A DNA stretch of 12,678 nucleotides from CBDUBU01 sp965365465. GTDB taxonomy: Bacteria; Bacteroidota; Rhodothermia; Rhodothermales; DASSAV01. Location of the stretch: contig CBDUBU010000103.1 of assembly GCA_965365465.1 (NCBI GenBank), forward strand, positions 1-12,678, in the 5' to 3' direction. The position numbers and the translations under genes are program-made. Shown here piece by piece: positions 8,068 to 12,678 of this stretch. Under the pieces are notes generated by a model. The model worked only from the letters and a program-made list of their open reading frames with translations, was not told the DNA's origin and made no database searches. Position 1 is the stretch's first letter; each line of letters begins with the position of its first letter.

Positions 8068-8120
8068 ACTGATATAGCCCTATTGTAGACTATTTTGGCC
8101 TATTACGGGGCTTTATCAGT
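8068..8120. repeat. Imperfect 13-bp inverted repeat directly after the tRNA
   Basis: ACTGATATAGCCC (8068-8080) and GGGCTTTATCAGT (8108-8120) pair with one mismatch over 13 bp, with a 27-nt AT-rich centre. The repeat begins one base after the tRNA 3' end. It lacks a T-run, so it is a poor classical terminator; its place fits either transcript-end structure or the edge of an old tRNA-targeted insertion. Confidence 0.5.
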
Positions 8121-8209
8121 TATTGTGATTGCTCGATACTCTGAACCGTTCTGCACCGTTTTGCAAATCCGTGCTTAACCAGTGCATAACTTCCCTCGCC
8201 TGTTAGTCG
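8121..8209. other. AT-rich non-coding stretch between the tRNA hairpin and the pseudogene
   Basis: Noticeably more AT-rich than the surrounding genes, without an open frame of its own. No integrase, direct copy of the tRNA 3' end or transposon end was found here. Confidence 0.35.
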
Positions 8210-8813
8210 AATGCCCTCCACGTTGCGGAAACCGCCGTCGCCCCCAACAGTACCGTCTACATGGCCAACGGGTAGGGCAGTCTTGGATCCACGTCTACGC
8301 TGGCTACGGAAAGTACCTGGACTCCTTCGGCGGGCCGGGCGAGGGCGCAGCCAACCTAAAGGTTCCCACGGCGCCACCATCAAAGTGCGCAACGGGACGC
8401 CGGTCGTACGGATCGCAGGCCGCAACAACATCCGCATCATCAACTTCACCCTCGAAGGGGAATACCTCGGCGTGGCAATCCCTCCGGCGGACCTCCGCTT
8501 CCCCTGCCCCACGATGCACGCCAGCGACCTGCTCTACATCCCCGACCTGTTCGCCCGCGTCTCTATCTTCGGCAAGGACAACAAGAAGCTCATCGACCTA
8601 GGCGGTTATGTGGACGGGCAGGCGCTCACGGCGTGGGGCGACTTCGGGACTAAATATGCCGACCTCGAAGGATAGGCGAATATCCCGCACGAGAAGCGGC
8701 TTTAGGACAGGTTTATCTCGCCCCATAGCCTCTGGGTAGACCGGCAGGGCAACATCTACGTCGTCGAATGGATCAGCGACGGACGGGTGACGAAACTGAC
8801 GAAAATCTCCTGA
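8210..8813 (+). pseudogene. Decayed NHL-repeat / six-bladed beta-propeller protein
   Basis: Propeller-like protein sequence continues through three reading frames. From 8210 one frame reads NALHVAETAVAPNSTVYMANG and then stops at TAG (8273-8275). A second frame continues with QSWIHVYAGYGKYLDSFGG up to about 8360. A third carries RNGTPVVRIAGRNNIRIINF, then LEGEYLGVAI, DLLYIPDLFARVSIFGKDNK and, past two in-frame TAG codons (8673-8675 and 8703-8705), FISPHSLWVDRQGNIYVVEW and RVTKLTKIS before TGA at 8811. These are the blade motifs of secreted NHL-type propellers. The N-terminal half, including start and signal, is missing. Two frameshifts plus two stops show the gene is dead. It converges on the serine hydrolase, whose stop is 15 bp away. 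Exact frameshift points are approximate. Confidence 0.82.
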
Positions 8814-8828
8814 CGCACTGCCCTCAAA

Positions 8829-10121
8829 TCACATCGCAGGCGTGCTGGCGGCGGCCCTGTTGACCAGCGCCTCGTATCCCTGCTGGATCCGATCCCAGTT
8901 ACCTTCCGGCCAGGCGTTCGTCAGCAGGATCCCGATGACGTCGCGTTCCGGATCCACCCAGAACGTCGTCTGGAAATAGCCGCCCCACCCATACCGACCG
9001 GGCCGAACCCCGTTGTCGCCGTCCACCGCCTGCACGGCGAAGCCATACCCGAACTTGGCGCCCTCCCCCACCCATAGCGAGTCGATCCGGTTATGGGTCA
9101 TGAGGTCGACCGTCTCCGGCGCCAGGATGCGGCGCCCGTTACGCGCTCCGCCCTGTCGCAGGGCGTCGGCGAAAAGAAAGTAGTCGCGCGCGGTGGACGA
9201 CAACCCGGCGCCCCCAGCGAAGTACGTTTTCGCCCCGCTAACGGGATAATCTCCCCGTATGACGTCCGGCACCTGGTTCGTATCAAGGGCGTCGGTATGA
9301 TAGAGTTCCACCAGGCGAACCGCCTTCGCCTCCGGAAAGTAGAAATAGGTGTCTTCCATGCCTAGCGGCTCGAAGATGTGTTCTTCAAAATACGCATCCA
9401 GCGGCATTCCGGAGGCGACCTCCACCACCCGGCCCAGCACGTCAATGCTGATGCCGTAGGTCCACGCCGCGCCGGGGTCGTGCATGAGGGGCAAGTCGCC
9501 CATGATCGCCGCGTTCTCCGCCAGCGTCACGGGAGCCTTGGTCCAGGCCTCCGTCACGCCGGACCTGATATAGACGGGAGACGCCACGGGGTGAAACATG
9601 CCGTACGCCATGCCCGAGGTATGCGTCAGCAGGTGGTGGATGGTGATGTCGCGATCTGCCCGGCGGGCCGTATAGGAAGAGTCAGCTTCGTTGACTTCGA
9701 CGAGCACTTCGGGATCGGCAAACGCGGGGATGTACTTGGCTACAGGGTCCTGGAGGTCGATTTTGCCCTGTTCGACCAGTTGCATGACGGCTACTGTAGT
9801 GATGGGCTTGGTCATGGACGCCAGGCGAAAGATGGCGTCCGCGTCCAGCGGCTCACTCCGTTCACGGTCGCTGAAGCCGATGGCTTTGTGATAGACCACT
9901 TTGCCCTGCGCCGCGACCAGGGCAACGCCACCGGCGATCCACTGGCTATCTACGGCAGCCTGGATAAACGTATCGATCAGCGCCAGGCTGTCGGGGTGAA
10001 AGCCAACGTCTTCCGGACGTGCTTCCTCGACCAGCGACAGGCGCATGGCCTCATCCGGGGCGACCGGCTGGCAGCCGGTAAAAAAGAGAACCAGGAGCAG
10101 GGGGAACAGGATCTTCTTCAT
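8829..10121 (-). CDS. Serine hydrolase, beta-lactamase/class C (EstB-like) family lipoprotein
   Basis: The 430-residue product begins with a lipoprotein signal: MKK, a hydrophobic core at 4-14, and lipobox FTGC with Cys17 as the lipidated residue, so it should be membrane-anchored. The catalytic domain is complete. SMTK at 102-105 gives the nucleophile Ser102 and base Lys105, Tyr222 in WTYGISIDVLG fills the YxN/YxS position, and GWGG at 378-381 replaces the KTG box. LLTHTSGM at 164-171 is the usual family motif. Such enzymes are mostly esterases or D-amino-peptidases rather than true beta-lactamases; the substrate is not predictable here. The frame is open up to 10235, but starting there would put 38 unrelated residues before the signal peptide. 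It seems to be a single-gene unit. Confidence 0.93.
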   Translation of the reverse strand: MKKILFPLLLVLFFTGCQPVAPDEAMRLSLVEEARPEDVGFHPDSLALIDTFIQAAVDSQWIAGGVALVAAQGKVVYHKAIGFSDRERSEPLDADAIFRLASMTKPITTVAVMQLVEQGKIDLQDPVAKYIPAFADPEVLVEVNEADSSYTARRADRDITIHHLLTHTSGMAYGMFHPVASPVYIRSGVTEAWTKAPVTLAENAAIMGDLPLMHDPGAAWTYGISIDVLGRVVEVASGMPLDAYFEEHIFEPLGMEDTYFYFPEAKAVRLVELYHTDALDTNQVPDVIRGDYPVSGAKTYFAGGAGLSSTARDYFLFADALRQGGARNGRRILAPETVDLMTHNRIDSLWVGEGAKFGYGFAVQAVDGDNGVRPGRYGWGGYFQTTFWVDPERDVIGILLTNAWPEGNWDRIQQGYEALVNRAAASTPAM

Positions 10122-10129
10122 CGGAACAA

Positions 10130-10141
10130 CAGGATATCCTG
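10130..10141. promoter_or_regulatory. 12-bp perfect palindrome CAGGATATCCTG in the serine hydrolase leader
   Basis: The palindrome lies 8 bp before the start codon in the 5' leader. CAGGATA occurs again at 10154-10160, 24 bp away in direct orientation. It could be an operator or a small leader hairpin; no regulator is adjacent. Confidence 0.4.
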
Positions 10142-10168
10142 GGTGAGGTGTGTCAGGATACGATAACC

Positions 10169-10200
10169 TAAAAGTATTCGGTAGAGAGGGGAGATGCAAC
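10169..10200 (-). promoter_or_regulatory. Possible Bacteroidota-type promoter of the serine hydrolase
   Basis: On the minus strand GTTG (10200-10197) is followed after 20 bp by TACTTTTA (10176-10169), matching the Bacteroidota -7 consensus TAnnTTTG at five of its six defined positions. It would give a leader of about 40 nt carrying the CAGGATATCCTG palindrome. Confidence 0.4.
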
Positions 10201-10242
10201 TGGCCTGGCATCGCGGAATGTAAGGATGCCCTCACCGCAGGA

Positions 10243-10520
10243 TCAGCGGCTCGCGAACTTGGTGTCGATCTGGATGTCGAGATCCTGGAGCATACGAGTG
10301 GGCAGGGTGCCGCCGGTGAAGATAAAGACGTAGTCGTTGGTGAGCGTGTACTCGGCCTCGCCGCCGTTGCGGTAGGTCACGGCGTCGGGCGTGATGCCGG
10401 TGATGTTGGTTTCAGGCAGAGACCGCACCTTGCCGTCTGCGATGGTGCCCTCGGTTCGTTCCTGGTTGAGGGGCTTGATGCGCGAGAATGTCGCCTTCCG
10501 GTACGAGAGCCGTACTTCGG
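10243..10520 (-). pseudogene. C-terminal fragment of a NAD(P)-binding pyridine-nucleotide oxidoreductase
   Basis: About 92 codons remain, ending at TGA (10243-10245). The start of the homologous part reads EVRLSYRKATFSRIKPLNQ, the step after the second Rossmann glycine loop in thioredoxin-reductase-like/YpdA-like enzymes. It continues with DGKVRSLPETNITGITPDAV, TYRNGGEAEYTLTNDYVFIF and GGTLPTRMLQDLDIQIDTKF, the NDYVF...GG.LPT signature of the FAD/NAD(P)-binding fold. The FAD site, the first Rossmann motif and about two thirds of a normal protein are absent. The sequence before 10520 is unrelated and in another frame, so this is a remnant rather than a working enzyme. A small open frame starting at 10608 covers it but begins in foreign sequence. 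Confidence 0.72.
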
Positions 10521-10580
10521 GATGGCGACGAGTTGATTGGCTTCGTCGATCAACGGTTCCAGACGTTCCGGTGCGATCAC
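10521..10580 (-). pseudogene. C-terminal scrap of a four-helix-bundle (23S intervening-protein type) gene
   Basis: In the minus frame, 20 codons read VIAPERLEPLIDEANQLVAI, which resembles the last helix of four-helix-bundle proteins of the S23/IVP family (pattern ERLxxLxxEAxxLxxI). It stops being recognisable exactly where the oxidoreductase fragment begins. No start or earlier helices are recognisable upstream. The match is short, so confidence is moderate. Confidence 0.5.
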
Positions 10581-10628
10581 GCCGGGATGATTCCGTCTCA
10601 CCCTGCATATAGCCAGTGAAGGGTGAAA

Positions 10629-10645
10629 TGGAAATTTAATTTCCA
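10629..10645. repeat. 17-bp perfect palindrome TGGAAATTTAATTTCCA
   Basis: Eight bases on each side of a central T at 10637 pair perfectly. It sits in non-coding DNA just upstream of the four-helix-bundle scrap (as read on the minus strand). It could be an operator or a mobile-DNA relic. Confidence 0.6.
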
Positions 10646-10661
10646 GCGAAGTAAAGTTTTC

Positions 10662-10759
10662 TGCGGGTTTTGCGGTTTTACCTGTGTTTTTTTGCGGTTT
10701 TTGAGGGCGCCCAAACGCTGTTTTCACCACCGCCAGGGCGGTTTTGCGGGTTTTGCGGT
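10662..10759. repeat. Direct repeats of a TGCGGGTTTTGCGGT unit
   Basis: The 15-bp unit occurs identically at 10662-10676 and 10745-10759. A related TTTTTTTGCGGTTTTTG lies between them at 10687-10703. The stretch is low-complexity, rich in GCGG and T-runs on the plus strand (CCGC and A-runs on the minus). No coding function is supported. Confidence 0.6.
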
Positions 10760-10806
10760 CCAAAACAAGGTTTCCGGCCGCTCGCCGCAAATCGCCCCTT
10801 GCGGAC

Positions 10807-11193
10807 TCAGATTCCCTTCTTGTCCTTCCAGGGTTCTTCAACTGCCGCCGAACCGTCAGAAAGGCAGCCCTGCTTCAGATCCACCGTGCTCAGTAGGTCG
10901 TCCCACTTGCGAATTTCGACCTGTTCCTTTCTTCTGGTAAATGAGCGCAGAATGAACAGTTGCGCTTGCAGGTTGCCTTCACGGGCCTTCGCCAGCACGG
11001 CGCCTGCCATCTCGGTGAGCACCTGTGTCCGCGCCTGGCGCACCGCCTGATCGAGGCGAGGCTCTTCTTTCATCCTGCGTTCGAGGGTATCCGCGCTGAT
11101 GCCGAGGGCCTGGGCGATCTGCCAGTGGTAGAGGCCGAGGCCGGCCAGTTCCTTGACTTTTTCTAGATCGAGTTCGATTCTTCTTCTTGCCAT
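10807..11193 (-). CDS. Helix-turn-helix protein resembling phage terminase small subunit
   Basis: The 128-residue protein has a basic N-terminus (MARRR), a helix-turn-helix at about 20-42 (GLYHWQIAQALGISADTLER), then a helical segment with AGAVLAKAREGNLQAQLFIL at 63-82. This order, an HTH followed by a KAxxGNxxAxxFxL helix, is that of small terminase subunits and related phage DNA-binding proteins, which recognise the packaging site and recruit the large subunit. No large terminase, portal or capsid gene is visible, so it is an orphan or relic. Residues 95-128 do not resemble anything I know. A GGAG five bases before the ATG is one of the better ribosome sites in the window. An unrelated HTH regulator is the alternative. 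Confidence 0.72.
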   Translation of the reverse strand: MARRRIELDLEKVKELAGLGLYHWQIAQALGISADTLERRMKEEPRLDQAVRQARTQVLTEMAGAVLAKAREGNLQAQLFILRSFTRRKEQVEIRKWDDLLSTVDLKQGCLSDGSAAVEEPWKDKKGI

Positions 11194-11473
11194 AGCTGCT
11201 CCGAGTGATTTGGTTCATCGGAAAGCTAGGGTGCGGCTATCCGATAAAAAAGGTTGTTTTCGCAACACATTTTTGGTGTACCCACACTCTCGTTACCCTT
11301 GCAATGTTCATCCGCCATACCTGGAAGATTCGAAGGGATAGTTATTGCCGTGCAGCTGATTGCTCGCAGGGGCGAACGCTCCCTTGCTCACAAAGAAGAA
11401 GGGGGCTTGCTTGTATCCAGGTGCTCTCCAGTAATTAACGCTAACTTGAATCCCTGAGAAGACCCAGACGCGC
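11194..11473. other. Intergenic region between divergent terminase-like and nuclease-like genes
   Basis: No gene is supported in these 280 bp; the short open frames have atypical composition and no family resemblance. A GTTG/CAAC mini-hairpin near 11250-11265 and TAATTA near 11434 are the only notable signals, and neither is convincing as a promoter. Confidence 0.35.
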
Positions 11474-12019
11474 ATGGACAAATCACTCATTGGTATCACA
11501 GGAGAATTTTACGTACTTGCGCAGCTTGCGCATCGAGGCCTCGTTGCGTCGCTTACCCTTGCGAACACGAAGGGGGTCGACATTCTCGTTTCCAATCCAC
11601 AATTCGACCACCTCCTCCGGGTCGAAGTAAAAACGACCGATCGGCCTTCGAGAAAAGCGACGCTTTTCGGCCCTGAGCCTTTCTTTTCATGGCCAATGTC
11701 CCAGAAACACGAACACGTCGCCGACACGAGGCTCTTCTACTGCTTCATTCACTTGCAGGCGGTTGATCGACTGCCACGCTTCTTCATCGTGCCAGGCCTC
11801 TATGTCGCGGAGTACGTTCGCGAGCAGCACCGCTACTGGGTGCGAACCAGAACACGAGAAGCCGCAAGGACGACAATGCGGCTATTCCGAATTCCGATCT
11901 CTGATCCACAGGGCTTCGAGGGCAACTGGGGTGTATTTCAGACAGGTGTGGCGGAGGAACACCACATATTTGTAAAGGAGGTTTGGTACATCGGCCGCGG
12001 CGGCTCAGCGGCCAGCTAG
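11474..12019 (+). CDS. Probable PD-(D/E)XK-fold nuclease, uncharacterised
   Basis: The 181-residue product shows the order expected of a small PD-(D/E)XK core. A helix with Glu11 (GITGEFYVLAQLAHRG) comes first, then GVDILVSN with Asp36, then LLRVEVKTT with Glu51 and Lys53. This resembles small DUF4365-like or Holliday-junction-resolvase-like proteins, so DNA cleavage is inferred, not shown. The remainder (WPMSQKHEHVADTRLFYCFI, RFFIVPGLYVAEYV) has the common following strand pattern of these proteins, and residues 120-181 are unassigned. No methyltransferase, helicase or phage core gene is adjacent, so it is not an obvious restriction system. The start at 11474 puts Glu11 close to the N-terminus, as in relatives. 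Base use is somewhat more AT-rich than the genes at left, consistent with transfer. Confidence 0.7.
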   Translation: MDKSLIGITGEFYVLAQLAHRGLVASLTLANTKGVDILVSNPQFDHLLRVEVKTTDRPSRKATLFGPEPFFSWPMSQKHEHVADTRLFYCFIHLQAVDRLPRFFIVPGLYVAEYVREQHRYWVRTRTREAARTTMRLFRIPISDPQGFEGNWGVFQTGVAEEHHIFVKEVWYIGRGGSAAS

Positions 12020-12172
12020 CTACGGGTTGTAATGGATTCAGTGCTGGGAGGTACATTAGTCAACCGCAAATCAAATCAGCGTATACCGTCACCCAAGTTA
12101 CCTACACCAGCGATTTTTACCCCCGACAGAATTCACAGAACGCTATAGGTTGCCTGTGAGATAATATATCCG
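12020..12172. other. AT-rich intergenic stretch before the toxin-antitoxin-like genes
   Basis: No gene is seen here. Composition is clearly more AT-rich than the left half of the window, with ATAATATAT near 12161-12169. Confidence 0.35.
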
Positions 12173-12202
12173 TTGTCCGAGGTTATGTGGGCGCCTATTT
12201 TG
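12173..12202 (+). promoter_or_regulatory. Possible promoter of the nucleotidyltransferase gene
   Basis: TTG (12173-12175) and TATTTTG (12196-12202) are separated by 20 bp, close to the Bacteroidota -33/-7 arrangement and the same spacing as proposed for the serine hydrolase. The start codon is 32 bp downstream. No Shine-Dalgarno is present. Confidence 0.4.
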
Positions 12203-12234
12203 GATCTCAGAAAGACCCGTGACATTTTCAGCCA

Positions 12235-12594
12235 ATGACTGACGAGCATCTTCAAAGGATTGAAAAGCTGGCGGTAACGCCTGCGGTTAAAGCGGCTTTA
12301 CGCGCTTCTCGAAATGAGCTAGAGGCACTGTATGGTGACCGTCTCGCCCAAGTCGTACTCTTCGGGTCTCAGGCACGCGGTGAGGCCGGGGAAGCCAGTG
12401 ACATAGACATACTGGTGATCTTAAAAGAACCAGTGAATAAGCATAAGGAAATAGGCATTGTTAGCAAGATCACGTCGAAAGTGATGATGGAAACCGGGGA
12501 GCTTGTGGGCTTTGTCGTATCTGGAGTCAGTAGAATCTTGCAGTCTGAATCCGGCTTTTTTGTCAATGTGCGAAGAGAGGGAATCGTTCTGTGA
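12235..12594 (+). CDS. Minimal nucleotidyltransferase (MNT domain), probable antitoxin-type partner of HEPN
   Basis: The 119-residue protein carries the nucleotidyltransferase signature GSQARGEAGEASDIDILVIL at 44-63: Gly44-Ser45 and the metal-binding pair Asp56 and Asp58. It belongs to the minimal NT (pol-beta-like) family. In characterised HEPN-MNT pairs, the MNT protein adenylylates and neutralises an HEPN RNase toxin. The third carboxylate normally on the following strand is not obvious; that strand reads ELVGFVVSG (89-97), so activity is uncertain. The stop overlaps the next ATG as TGATG (12592-12596), typical of translational coupling to an HEPN gene. The location among accessory genes fits a mobile toxin-antitoxin module. 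Confidence 0.9.
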   Translation: MTDEHLQRIEKLAVTPAVKAALRASRNELEALYGDRLAQVVLFGSQARGEAGEASDIDILVILKEPVNKHKEIGIVSKITSKVMMETGELVGFVVSGVSRILQSESGFFVNVRREGIVL

Positions 12595-12678
12595 TGGACG
12601 AAGTGCAAAAACATATTCAAGCTGCTCGTCCTTCACTTCTCATGCATGGGAGATGCTGAGCATATAGCCGAGTGGCGG
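12594..12678 (+). pseudogene. Start of a probable HEPN-domain partner gene, apparently frameshifted and cut by the window edge
   Basis: The ATG at 12594 overlaps the nucleotidyltransferase stop and reads MDEVQKHIQAARPSLLMHGRC before TGA at 12657-12659. The first 15 residues look like the N-terminal helix of HEPN proteins. Another frame continues from about 12640 with CMGDAEHIAEWR to the edge, so a single-base indel near 12635-12645 would restore a longer protein. Too little is visible to exclude an unrelated small peptide. Confidence 0.5.

Noticed and set aside
8673..8705. Stop-codon readthrough or recoded TAG in the propeller gene
   Set aside because: The same gene also has two frameshifts and no start, so simple decay explains the stops better.
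9378..10166. 262-codon plus-strand open frame
   Set aside because: Antisense to the serine hydrolase, whose catalytic motifs are complete; no independent support.
10662..10759. CRISPR-like array
   Set aside because: Only two exact 15-bp copies at 83-bp distance with a degenerate low-complexity copy between; no regular spacers and no cas genes.
10377..10841. 154-codon minus-strand open frame as an intact protein
   Set aside because: Only about 20 codons resemble a known family; the rest translates low-complexity repeats and then runs out of frame through the oxidoreductase fragment.

Overview
The window looks like a piece of a GC-rich Bacteroidota/Rhodothermota-type chromosome, perhaps Rhodothermales. 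This is inferred from the gene families: a FtsX/MacB-type permease with a small prefix domain paired with PadR, a DUF5686 outer-membrane protein with a carboxypeptidase-regulatory-like domain, a Tat-exported PhoD-like phosphatase, a lipoprotein serine hydrolase, few clear Shine-Dalgarno sites, and some promoters resembling the TTG...TAnnTTTG Bacteroidota type. No taxon can be proved from the sequence alone.

Positions 1-7694 are conventional chromosomal genes. On the minus strand a PadR-family regulator (836-1210) sits 33 bp ahead of an ABC transporter permease that runs off the left edge (802 to 1). The pair has one good promoter, overlapped by GTCG/CGAC inverted repeats that could be the PadR operator. 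On the plus strand lies a GT4-type glycosyltransferase (1450-2607). Converging on it are two minus-strand genes, a DUF5686 surface protein (2746-5118) and a large secreted PhoD-like phosphatase (5262-7694).

A tRNA with anticodon CAT lies at 7994-8066. Its leader contains two mutually exclusive pairings, one of them with the tRNA T-arm. Just downstream are an AT-rich stretch with a 13-bp inverted repeat and a decayed NHL-repeat beta-propeller gene carrying two frameshifts and two internal stops (about 8210-8813). Next is an intact minus-strand lipoprotein serine hydrolase of the beta-lactamase/class C family (8829-10121).

From 10243 to the right edge the DNA looks like a patchwork of accessory genes. 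It holds a C-terminal fragment of a NAD(P)-binding oxidoreductase joined at about 10520 to the tail of a four-helix-bundle (23S intervening-protein type) gene. Beside these lie a 17-bp perfect palindrome and repeats of a TGCGGGTTTTGCGGT unit. Further right are an orphan terminase-small-subunit-like gene (10807-11193), an orphan PD-(D/E)XK-like nuclease (11474-12019), and a minimal nucleotidyltransferase (12235-12594) translationally coupled to a probable HEPN partner that appears frameshifted at the window edge.

No complete new system is demonstrable. The best leads are the tRNA leader switch, the chimeric remnant junction at 10520, the uncharacterised nuclease, and the lectin-like N-terminal half of the phosphatase.
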